NCBI GenBank assembly: GCA_021201135.1
Contig: JAJQGT010000006.1
Span: 685,548 to 749,547, forward strand
From: Oscillospiraceae bacterium
Lineage (GTDB): Bacteria > Bacillota > Clostridia > Oscillospirales > Ruminococcaceae
DNA length: 64,000 bases
Direction: 5' to 3'
Shown here: positions 17,799 through 25,765 of the stretch, piece by piece
Layout: every line of letters begins with the position of its first letter
Numbering within the stretch: position 1 is the stretch's first letter
Made by a program: the position numbers and the translations under genes
Notes under the pieces: generated by a model
Told to the model about the DNA's origin: nothing
The model's input: only the letters and a program-made list of their open reading frames with translations
Databases searched by the model: none

Positions 17799-18916
17799 GC
17801 TATCTCCTCTCCTATAAGTTCACTTTCCTCAACTTTCATATACCCATCATCCTGCCTGATGATATAGCTACCGTCAAGATACCAGACGACCCAGCCGTCA
17901 TAGTCGCTGACGCTGTATCTCTTGCCGGTCTTGAGGTTGATGCACTCACGGTCAGTGCCGCCGGAGAAAAGCATGTCGTTCACCACGCTATAGGTTGACA
18001 TTCCAAGCGGGGTGAAGTTTTCGTAAATGCTCTCGTTGCCCTTGGAGTCGAAAACAGTCACGGCGGTGCCGGAAATAGTGATGAAGTAGTCGCTGTCAAC
18101 AACGAAGTTGTCATAGCTGTCGTCGGAGCCGGGCATATCCCAGTTTACAAAGCTTTCTGAGGCGATGTCATAGCAACAGTAATGATTCTCATAAAGAGCC
18201 GTGAACTCGTCCCAGTGCTCCGTCATATAGTCGAAGTCCTCCCACTTCTCATCCCAAGGCTCATCAAGGGCGTTTTCTGTCAGGTAGATTTTGCCGTTAT
18301 ATTCGCCGTAAATTGTCACCCCGCCGTCATAGCCGGAGTCGAGCTCTCCCAAGCAATAAAAGCTCTCGGTGGAATAGTCAAGCCGATAGAGATAGAAAGT
18401 CTCGTTGCCAGTGGCGATAAAGTTGACTGCATCAAACTCCGATTCCGTGCCGACAAAATATAGCGAATTTCCGACCAGAAGTGCCTTTTCCGAATGGTAA
18501 AGCTCGATATTCTCAGCGGTCGTGACCTTGCGGCGGTTGGAGCCGTCTATGGAAGCCGAATAGGCAACAAGATTATTTTGCGGCAAGCCGTCGCTGTTCG
18601 TGATTGTCTCCTGCACGAAGTAGTAAAGCCCGCCGTTCACTGCCACAGGGTGGTTGACAATGCCATAGGCTGTGCATTCGTCCGGGTCATTATGAAGGCA
18701 GTTCGGCTTTGAGCAGATATATGTGTAAGCCATGGTAGTGAAGTCGATATACATAAGCTTCTCGCCGTCCTCGTAAAACTCGCCGTTGTTATATAGGTTC
18801 GAGAAGACATAAACCGCCGACGACTCCTCATATCCGTCAAGAGTCTCCGTTGTAACCCTGCTCCCGCAGGAAGTAAGCATCAGCACCGCCAATAATACCG
18901 CTAAAATTTTAATCAT
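17795..18916 (-). CDS. Propeller-like lipoprotein with Cys/His motif
   Basis: Lipoprotein of 373 residues, lipobox Cys17 (LTSC). It is a paralogue of the 360-residue neighbour: the same NNGEFY start of the mature part, CSKPNCLHNDPDEC in place of the Cys/His motif and the same ELIGEE end. The protein is acidic and rich in Tyr, with repeated strand segments, consistent with an extracytoplasmic propeller. The gene overlaps the upstream solute-binding gene by 8 bp and the downstream gene by 4 bp. Two propeller genes in a row between two groups of solute-binding genes point to block duplication. Confidence 0.7.
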   Translation of the reverse strand: MIKILAVLLAVLMLTSCGSRVTTETLDGYEESSAVYVFSNLYNNGEFYEDGEKLMYIDFTTMAYTYICSKPNCLHNDPDECTAYGIVNHPVAVNGGLYYFVQETITNSDGLPQNNLVAYSASIDGSNRRKVTTAENIELYHSEKALLVGNSLYFVGTESEFDAVNFIATGNETFYLYRLDYSTESFYCLGELDSGYDGGVTIYGEYNGKIYLTENALDEPWDEKWEDFDYMTEHWDEFTALYENHYCCYDIASESFVNWDMPGSDDSYDNFVVDSDYFITISGTAVTVFDSKGNESIYENFTPLGMSTYSVVNDMLFSGGTDRECINLKTGKRYSVSDYDGWVVWYLDGSYIIRQDDGYMKVEESELIGEEIA

Positions 18917-20504
18917 AGTTGTTTGCCCTCCATTCCGAATATTGCCTGTTTATCTCTTCTAAAAGCTCATCAATCCCCGCTTCTTCAAGCTCGGATTTCA
19001 GGGCGGCGAGGTCTGCTTCGAATGTAGAATAGCCCAGATACGAGTGATTTTGAACTGCAAGTTTGACTGCCTGATACAATTCTTCATATCCTCGAACGTC
19101 AAAGGCGAAGCCGACGGCTTCACTTGCATCTGCCGGTTGGGCGTTTTCCAGAATTTCTGCAAATAATTCGTTCATATTTTCAGGCATATCGCCGTGGGAA
19201 TCGGTTATCAGCGGATTGGCGAAGCGGTAATTTATCAGATATGGCTCATCTTCACTGTCACCAAATGAGAGAAGATTGTTGAGGGTGCTGTCGGTCTGAC
19301 TGAGGAGGATAAAGTCAAAAGCTTCAGATTTGTGCTCCGAGCCGGAATAGATGCTCACGCCGCCGGAGGAGGATGAGGTGTAGGTAAAGCTTGTATTATC
19401 GGCAACGGTGGTGAAATCGGAACAGGTGTCGTCGCCGGTTTCAAACTGGGTCTGTCCGCCTGTGAAGGACTTTCCCAAGTTGAGGGAATAGGTGCTTGTC
19501 GATGTGCCATAGCTTGCGAGATACATTCCGCTGTAATTCTCCGCATCGTCAAATATTAGCCCTCTATCTTTGAGTTCATACCAGAGCTCAAGGCTTTCAG
19601 AGAAGCTATCGCTGTCAGCGAGACTGACAATTCCGTCATCGTAGGAAGCACCAATTATTCCCGCAAAAACAAACTCCTTGTAAAGGCTCGAATAATTGAC
19701 CTTGACTCCACGGCAGTTTTCTTCGGTCATAATGGTCTCTATGAGATCAAGCTGTTCAAACATCGATTTGTCGTAGTCCCAGTCGTACTTGTCGGCAAGC
19801 TCGGTGTTGATGAGATAGTAGTTCGCGGCGGTTCTTCTCGCTCCGAGACTGAAGCCGCCAAAGCTGTAGAGAGTGCCGTTCACCTTGAAGGATTCCCAAT
19901 ATTCTTCCGGAAGCGAGCTGTAATACTCTGTCGCCTCGTCAGAACTTTCAAAGTAGCTTTCAAGCGGCTCATAGATTCCGTTCAAAGCATTGTAATAATA
20001 AGCTGTGATAATCGGCTCATCGGAGCTTGCTACCATAACCGTCAGAACGTCCGCTTGCCCGCCGGAATCTATATATTCCGTGAAGCAGTCGAGCATCGAG
20101 TCATAGTCTCCATTATCATACTTAATTGTTGCCGCAGTCATGTTTAAGGGATAGTAGCAGAGGGCATATTCCTTGCCGATGGAGTCAAGATACTCGTTGA
20201 TTTCATCTATAGGAATCTCAATTTCGAGACTGCTGTCAGCCGTCAGAGCAAATCCGACCCATACGAGAACTGTTTTATCGGGATATTCGGCTTGAACTTC
20301 TTCGGCGGTCTTGTAGGAATAGAGGGTGAACGCAGAATAGAGAGCATCGTTGTCAATCTCGCTGGTTTCGCCGGTGGTCTGTTCGGTTGTGGAAGCTATT
20401 GTAGCCACCGTTGTGGTTTTGCTTTCCTGCAAAGTTTCGCTTCCGCAACCGCAAAAAGAAAACGCAAGCGATGCGGCTAAGATAAGAGACAGTAATTTTT
20501 TCAT
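18909..20504 (-). CDS. Solute-binding-like lipoprotein (subtype B)
   Basis: Lipoprotein of about 531 residues, lipid-anchor Cys20 (SFCGC), start ATG 20504 behind a GGAGAG site. It belongs to a second subtype together with the 555-residue neighbour: AEYPDKTVLVWVGFAL, IDEINEYLDSIGKEY and YYSSLPEEYWESF replace the subtype A equivalents, and the end is EEAGIDELLEEINRQYSEW. The solute-binding fold call is from overall similarity to family 1 proteins. Ligand unknown. It overlaps its upstream gene by 4 bp. Different subtypes side by side suggest that the array binds more than one ligand or ligand variant. Confidence 0.73.
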   Translation of the reverse strand: MKKLLSLILAASLAFSFCGCGSETLQESKTTTVATIASTTEQTTGETSEIDNDALYSAFTLYSYKTAEEVQAEYPDKTVLVWVGFALTADSSLEIEIPIDEINEYLDSIGKEYALCYYPLNMTAATIKYDNGDYDSMLDCFTEYIDSGGQADVLTVMVASSDEPIITAYYYNALNGIYEPLESYFESSDEATEYYSSLPEEYWESFKVNGTLYSFGGFSLGARRTAANYYLINTELADKYDWDYDKSMFEQLDLIETIMTEENCRGVKVNYSSLYKEFVFAGIIGASYDDGIVSLADSDSFSESLELWYELKDRGLIFDDAENYSGMYLASYGTSTSTYSLNLGKSFTGGQTQFETGDDTCSDFTTVADNTSFTYTSSSSGGVSIYSGSEHKSEAFDFILLSQTDSTLNNLLSFGDSEDEPYLINYRFANPLITDSHGDMPENMNELFAEILENAQPADASEAVGFAFDVRGYEELYQAVKLAVQNHSYLGYSTFEADLAALKSELEEAGIDELLEEINRQYSEWRANNYD

Positions 20505-22168
20505 GAGTAGCTCTCCCTCCATTCCGAATACTGTCTGTTTATCTCCTCCAGAAGCTCATCAATCCCTGCTTCCTCAAGCTCGGATTTCAGGGCGGCGAGG
20601 TCTTCTTCGACCGATGAATAGCCTACATATGAGTGGTTCCAGGCGGCTCTTTCCACAGCCGCATTGAGCTCTTCATAGCCTCTGACATCAAATGCAAAGC
20701 CTATTGCTTCGCTCTCATCGGCGGGTGAAGCTGTTTCAAGAATTTCCTTGCAAAGCTCGTTCATATCCTCTGGCATATCTCCCGAGCTGTCGGAGTATGG
20801 CAGGCTTATAAGCGGGTTATAGAACCTGAACATGTTGAGCACCGGGCGAGCATCCGACACGACACCATCGACGATATTATAGTCCTCGCCCTCTATACCA
20901 TAGGTCAGAAGATTATTTAAGTATGAATCCGTCTGGCTGAGAAGTATAAAATCGAACGCCTCGGATTTGTATTCAGAGCCGGAATATATCCCGATTCCGT
21001 CCAAAGCCTGAGTATAGTGGTAATCGGACATCGGCACAACTGTGTAATCAGCGGTGTTGTCTTTTGAATCGACTATCTTCTGAATATGAGACCTTATTTC
21101 AAACCTCAGCGGATTAATATAAATGAAGCAATCGTCAAGCCCAACGATGTCGTAATTTTCGAGGACACCTGCGTTTTTCAACTCATACATCATTTCGAGA
21201 TACGCTTCCAATTTTTCGCTGTATGCAAGGCTTACCGCAACTCCGTTTTCACTGTCGAAGGAAATGCCGTCCATATAAATGAAACGGTCGATACAGTATG
21301 CCGAAGAATAGCCGGCTGAAACTCCCGCACAGCCTTCCGTCTGCATTACCTCTTTAATAATATCAAGCTGTTCGGTTATAGTCTTGTCAAAATCCCAACC
21401 GTATTTTTCGGCAAGCTCGGTATTGATATAGTAGTAGCAATCTGCTCTTACGCCGACTTCATATCCGCCGAAATTGTAAAGAACACCGTTCACCCGGAAT
21501 GAATCCCAATATTCTTCCGGCAGCGAGTTATAATACGCCATAGCTTCCTCTGAGCTTTCAAAATAGCTGTCAAGGGGTTCATAGATTCCGTCATAGATGT
21601 TGCTGAAGTAAGCGTTGATAAGCCCGTTTTCCGAAGTGCATGTACAGCGTGCGAGTATATCAACCTGTTCACTCGATTCAAGCTGTTCTATATACGCATC
21701 TCTTGCATCGTCATAGTAGAGCGTGGCGTTATAAAAGTCAACCGGCGAAAAGCAGATGACGTAATCCTTACCGAAAGAAACAAGATAGTCGTTGATAGTA
21801 TCGATGGGTATGAGCCTTGTATCTTCTGCGGGATAATCATAACCCTGCCAGACCAGAACCGTCTTGTCGGGATACTTCGCCTGAATTTCGTCTGCCGATT
21901 CATAGTAATTAGGGTAGTATTTATGTCTGTAGATATTTGTGCTGTGTCCGTTTACATAGGTCTCCTCTACTATCAATACGCCGTTTTCCTCTGTCCACGA
22001 AGTGACGTAATATTCTTCTTCGCTTTCGGGAACGGTCGTGACGGCAGAAGTCGTAGCCGCCGTTGTGGTTTCGCTTTCCTGCGGGAGGTCTTCGGACTGC
22101 CTTCCGCAGGAAGTGAAAACCGTCAGGCAGAGTGTGATTGTGAGAATTATGGATAGTAATCTCTTCAT
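20501..22168 (-). CDS. Solute-binding-like lipoprotein (subtype B), first gene of the array
   Basis: Lipoprotein of 555 residues, lipobox Cys21 (VFTSC), with the Thr-rich spacer and EYYVTSW segment seen in subtype A and in the fusion, then the subtype B body (YYNSLPEEYWDSF) and the end ELEEAGIDELLEEINRQY. It is the first gene of the nine-gene chain of overlapping genes running to 8111. The recombinase terminator lies upstream at 22230-22268, so a promoter is expected in 22169-22229. I see only a TATTAT-like -10 there with no clear -35, which suggests a weak or activated promoter. Confidence 0.73.
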   Translation of the reverse strand: MKRLLSIILTITLCLTVFTSCGRQSEDLPQESETTTAATTSAVTTVPESEEEYYVTSWTEENGVLIVEETYVNGHSTNIYRHKYYPNYYESADEIQAKYPDKTVLVWQGYDYPAEDTRLIPIDTINDYLVSFGKDYVICFSPVDFYNATLYYDDARDAYIEQLESSEQVDILARCTCTSENGLINAYFSNIYDGIYEPLDSYFESSEEAMAYYNSLPEEYWDSFRVNGVLYNFGGYEVGVRADCYYYINTELAEKYGWDFDKTITEQLDIIKEVMQTEGCAGVSAGYSSAYCIDRFIYMDGISFDSENGVAVSLAYSEKLEAYLEMMYELKNAGVLENYDIVGLDDCFIYINPLRFEIRSHIQKIVDSKDNTADYTVVPMSDYHYTQALDGIGIYSGSEYKSEAFDFILLSQTDSYLNNLLTYGIEGEDYNIVDGVVSDARPVLNMFRFYNPLISLPYSDSSGDMPEDMNELCKEILETASPADESEAIGFAFDVRGYEELNAAVERAAWNHSYVGYSSVEEDLAALKSELEEAGIDELLEEINRQYSEWRESYS

Positions 22169-22229
22169 GGTGAACCGCCTTTCTTTGTGCTTTCATAATA
22201 ACAGACACCGATTTCGGGCGGTTGGGTGC

Positions 22230-22268
22230 AAAATCGGTGGGGAGAAGCAAAAATTGTCTCCCCACCGA
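22230..22268 (-). terminator. Intrinsic terminator after the recombinase genes
   Basis: A perfect 12-bp stem, TCGGTGGGGAGA and TCTCCCCACCGA, followed on the minus strand by TTTT. It separates recombinase transcription from the lipoprotein operon. Confidence 0.8.
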
Positions 22269-22281
22269 CTTTAGCGTTTTC

Positions 22282-23865
22282 TCATTCCGCCGATATCTCC
22301 GTCAGCTCCTCCCCTTTCCACTCGATATCGACCTGCCATTTGTCGTAGATTATGACCTTCTCAACGAAAGTTTCCGCCATTTTGCAGGTGAGCCGGGTTT
22401 CGTTCCCGAAGAGCCTGACGTTTTCCATCAGGACATCGAGCTCGGGCTTACGGCGGTTGCGAAGGGCTCGGGTCCGGGACTCTCTTTCGTGAACAGCGGC
22501 GAGTGCCGACCTGATCGAGTCCGACTCTTCGGACAGCTTTTTCTTTTCCAATGCAAGACCTTCGCGAGAGATTTCGCCCGAGGCATACGACTCATAGAGG
22601 GCAAGCTTCTGCGATTCGATATTGCCAAGCTCAGCTTGGAGCTCTGCGGCTTCCTCTCCGAGAAGCTCAAGGCACTCAATGCGGTTTCGCTCGGCTTCTT
22701 CGGCTTTGCCGCAGGCGACCTCAAGAAGCTTCATCCACTGCCTCAGGCGGCGGAAAACCAGCTCGTTCAGGAGCTCCTCGGAGAATCGGTCATCGGGACA
22801 GCCGGAGCTCAAGCCGGTTTGCCCGGAATGGGAGCACCGGAAGAAGCACTCGTCATAGACGTTTTCTTTATACGCCATCGCATAGCCGCAGTTGCCGCAG
22901 AAAACCTTGGATTTGAGCTGATAGCGGCGGCTTTCGGGCGACTTCTTTCTTCTCCCCGTGAAGATTTTCTGAGCCTCGGCGAAGGTCCCGGCGCTGACAA
23001 TCGCAGGGTGATTATCGGGGATTTTCTTTGGACTGTCGATGGCAACGCTCTTCTTTGAGCCGGCGACCACGCACCTTCTCTTCTGCAGGATATAGGTGCC
23101 GGTGTAGACCTCGTTTTTGAGAATCTGCATCACCTTCGTGCCCGTCCAGGCGGCAAAATCGCTCTTTTCGGAGGAGCACGCTTTGCCCTTTATGCGGTGT
23201 TCACGGTTATAGGTCGCAACCGTCGGGACGTTCTCGCGGTTGAGGATTTTCGCAATCTCACCAGTCGTCCGGTCTTCACATGCAAGCGTGAAGATAAGCC
23301 GGACCGTCGCCGCGGCTTCATCATCAATAAGAACCTTCCCGGGGTGCTCCTCGTCCTTCAGATAGCCGAACGGCACGCCGAAGAAGAACTCGCCGTTTTC
23401 ACGCTTGACATCGAAGGCCGAAACGACCTTGAGGGACAAATCCCGGGAATAATAGGAATTGACGATGTTTTTCATCGCGAAGTCGATTCCGCAGTCGTCC
23501 TGCCGACCGCTGTCGTAACTGTCCGTAACGGAGATGAATCGCGTCCCGAGGAAGGGGAAAAGCTTCTCGATATAGTCGGCGCACTCGACATAGTTCCGTC
23601 CGAAACGGGAGAAGTCCTTGACGATAACCGTATCAACCGTCCGCTTTTTGATTAGCCCGAGCATCCGCTGAAATGCAGGTCTTTCGAAGTTGGTGCCGCT
23701 GTAGCCGTCGTCGATGAACTCCTCGACGTCCTCGTTCCTGAGATCGGGCATTTCCGAGAGATAGTCGGACAAAAGCCTACGCTGATTTTCGACGCTGTTG
23801 CTGAGCTGTTTCCGTTCGTCCAGATCGTCGTCAAGGCGGGAAAGTCGGATATAAAACGCAATCAT
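22282..23865 (-). CDS. Large serine recombinase 1
   Basis: Site-specific recombinase of 527 residues. The N-terminal resolvase domain has the catalytic Ser in YIRLSRLD and the Arg motif KDFSRFGRNY; a recombinase domain follows. A zinc ribbon begins FCGNCGYAM at about 320, with the usual coiled-coil insertion after it (about 370-440). Such enzymes integrate and excise transposons or phages by a Ser-linked double-strand break. It starts inside the stop of the next recombinase gene (4-bp overlap). It is the last gene of a four-gene unit ended by a terminator. Confidence 0.93.
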   Translation of the reverse strand: MIAFYIRLSRLDDDLDERKQLSNSVENQRRLLSDYLSEMPDLRNEDVEEFIDDGYSGTNFERPAFQRMLGLIKKRTVDTVIVKDFSRFGRNYVECADYIEKLFPFLGTRFISVTDSYDSGRQDDCGIDFAMKNIVNSYYSRDLSLKVVSAFDVKRENGEFFFGVPFGYLKDEEHPGKVLIDDEAAATVRLIFTLACEDRTTGEIAKILNRENVPTVATYNREHRIKGKACSSEKSDFAAWTGTKVMQILKNEVYTGTYILQKRRCVVAGSKKSVAIDSPKKIPDNHPAIVSAGTFAEAQKIFTGRRKKSPESRRYQLKSKVFCGNCGYAMAYKENVYDECFFRCSHSGQTGLSSGCPDDRFSEELLNELVFRRLRQWMKLLEVACGKAEEAERNRIECLELLGEEAAELQAELGNIESQKLALYESYASGEISREGLALEKKKLSEESDSIRSALAAVHERESRTRALRNRRKPELDVLMENVRLFGNETRLTCKMAETFVEKVIIYDKWQVDIEWKGEELTEISAE

Positions 23866-25295
23866 CGCTCTTCCTCCCTGAACTTAATCGCAAAGGTTCC
23901 GTCGACACTATAGCTGACCTTTTCGACAAATTCCGACAAAAGCTCCTTCGTCAAGCCCTTCCTGAGGAGCCTTTCAATCGCATTTGTCTCGTCAGTTTCG
24001 AGAATTTCGACGCTCGAGGTATCGCTCAGACGGATAATCCCGACCGTTTCGGCGGGGATTTTCTCAATATGAACATTGCCTTTGGAAAGATGCCTTCTCA
24101 GTTCGTTCAGAACGTACTTATAAACCCTCTGCTCGGGGATGCTCGAAACCTTCACGGCGCAGGGCGGAGCGGCAGGGTCTGTCTTGCGATAGTCATTGTA
24201 GCCGCCGCAACGGTAGCGGAAATTGCGAATTGCCGGGGTGTTGCCTGCTCTGTCATATTGCATCGCGCGACCGCAGTTTCCGCAGAAGAAGATGCCGCCG
24301 AGGACATTCGGGAACCTTTCCGAGCGGATTGCGCCCTTTCGGAGGGCTTCAGCCTTCTGCCTGCTCCTCTCCCTCATTTCCCGGGAAATCTCCTCGAAAA
24401 CATCCGCATCAACAAGCGGCTCGTGGGTGTTCGGGATGACGGCATAGTCGCCCTTGCCGGTTGTGTTGTAGACGGTTGCGCCGGTGAAGGTGCGGTTTTC
24501 GAGGAGCTTCTGGACGCTGATGTGGTCCCACTTGTCGGAGCATTTTACATTCAGGTACTTGCCCCGGGATTTGCGGTATTCAAGCGGCGTCGGCGCACCG
24601 ATTTCGTTGAGACGGTCGGCGATTGCCGTCAAACCTAAGCCTTCGGCTTTCAGCCTGAATATAAGCCTGACATAATCCGAGGTGTTTGGGTCGGGAAGAA
24701 GGTGATAGTTGCACCCGGGGTCGACCATATAGCCGTATGGCACCGACCAGAACGGGCGCTCTCCCGCTTTTTCCTTCGCTCTGAAAACAGCAAGAATCTT
24801 ACGCTGTGTTTCCCGGGCGTACATTTCGTTAATCATGTTCTTAAGCGGCAGAATAAGGCTGTCCGAGTCGTCCTCGTTCAGGCTGTCAAAGCCGTCGTTC
24901 ACGGAAATAAAGCGTATGCCGAGCTCGGGAAAAATCGTCTCGAGGTAATAGCCCGCCTCGATGTGATTTCTGCCGAACCTCGACAGGTCCTTGACAAGAA
25001 CACAGTTGATTCTGCCGTCACGAATGTCCTCCATCATCCGTCTGAACTGGGCACGGTCGAAGCTCAGACCGCTCCTGCCGTTGTCTGAGTAAATATTCAC
25101 AAGGCTGAGGTCCGGGTGAACCGATATGTACGATTCGAGATACTTTATCTGGTTTGTGATTGAACGGTCGTCCTCGAAGCCATTGTTTTCGTCTGAAAGT
25201 CGGGCATAGATTGCCGTGTTCCAGATGCGTTTTTTCTTCCGTTCAAGATATTTCTCGGTCGATTTCGGGATCCTGTTTCGTCTGCTCATCTTCAT
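23862..25295 (-). CDS. Large serine recombinase 2
   Basis: Site-specific recombinase of 477 residues with the catalytic Ser in AIYARLSDEN and the Arg motif KDLSRFGRNH, a recombinase domain and a zinc ribbon beginning FCGNCGRAM. The coiled-coil region after the ribbon is short, making it the smallest of the three. It has a basic N-terminal extension (SRRNRIPKS) before the catalytic domain. It overlaps its neighbours by 4 bp on both sides. The three recombinases are clearly different from each other, so this is an old set, not a fresh duplication, and the members may act together. Confidence 0.92.
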   Translation of the reverse strand: MKMSRRNRIPKSTEKYLERKKKRIWNTAIYARLSDENNGFEDDRSITNQIKYLESYISVHPDLSLVNIYSDNGRSGLSFDRAQFRRMMEDIRDGRINCVLVKDLSRFGRNHIEAGYYLETIFPELGIRFISVNDGFDSLNEDDSDSLILPLKNMINEMYARETQRKILAVFRAKEKAGERPFWSVPYGYMVDPGCNYHLLPDPNTSDYVRLIFRLKAEGLGLTAIADRLNEIGAPTPLEYRKSRGKYLNVKCSDKWDHISVQKLLENRTFTGATVYNTTGKGDYAVIPNTHEPLVDADVFEEISREMRERSRQKAEALRKGAIRSERFPNVLGGIFFCGNCGRAMQYDRAGNTPAIRNFRYRCGGYNDYRKTDPAAPPCAVKVSSIPEQRVYKYVLNELRRHLSKGNVHIEKIPAETVGIIRLSDTSSVEILETDETNAIERLLRKGLTKELLSEFVEKVSYSVDGTFAIKFREEER

Positions 25296-25765
25296 GCCTT
25301 CTTTCCATATAAAGTACTTCTGTATTCGCGGGTTCTGGCTTTCAGATAAGCATCTACGTCGCCGACACCGGTGTCGAAATCCGCCTCAACATCAATAAAG
25401 CCTATCCCGCAGGGGATGAAATACTCGCGAATCAGGGTTGCGAGCCCCGAAATGCTCGGGGCGACGGTGCGTGTGGCATAGATTACAATAGTTTCTATCG
25501 CTGAGGTTTCGGTGTCCCTAAGAAGCCTTTGCCATGCGTCGTTGCCGGTGGCGCTCAGGGGCGTGCGCCTGCCGTTGTGCTCGGGGACTCTGACAACTCT
25601 GACATCATCGTCCCGGTAAATCCGCATGAGCTTCAGCTCTTCCCGCCTATTGAGATATTTCCTACATTCCGCAAGAGCCCGCTCGGTGTCAATCGCTTCG
25701 CCGTAAGCGGCGGGAGCAAGATAGATCGCGGCTTTATATTGCGGCTTCAAGTCCAGATTCTTCAT
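25292..25765 (-). CDS. Degenerate resolvase-domain protein (catalytically dead)
   Basis: Protein of 157 residues that lines up along its length with the N-terminal domain of recombinase 3: KAAIYLAPAAYG for the catalytic strand, then RKYLNRREEL, AWQRLLRDTE, ETIVIYATRTVAPS and GIGFIDVEADFDT for the later elements. The catalytic Ser (RLS) is replaced by LAP/AA and the Arg cluster SRFGRN by TRTVAPS, so it cannot cut DNA. It has no DNA-binding domain. A good AAGGAGG site precedes ATG 25765, inside the end of recombinase 3 (32-bp overlap). A role as dimer partner or directionality factor is my inference. Confidence 0.75.
   Translation of the reverse strand: MKNLDLKPQYKAAIYLAPAAYGEAIDTERALAECRKYLNRREELKLMRIYRDDDVRVVRVPEHNGRRTPLSATGNDAWQRLLRDTETSAIETIVIYATRTVAPSISGLATLIREYFIPCGIGFIDVEADFDTGVGDVDAYLKARTREYRSTLYGKKA

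Noticed and set aside
22169-22229. Attachment site of the recombinases
   Set aside because: I looked for a clear direct repeat between this stretch and the right side of the recombinase operon and saw none. A crossover core of only a few bases cannot be recognised by eye.
22222-23058. 278-residue plus-strand ORF
   Set aside because: Antisense to recombinase 1 and its terminator; no family features.
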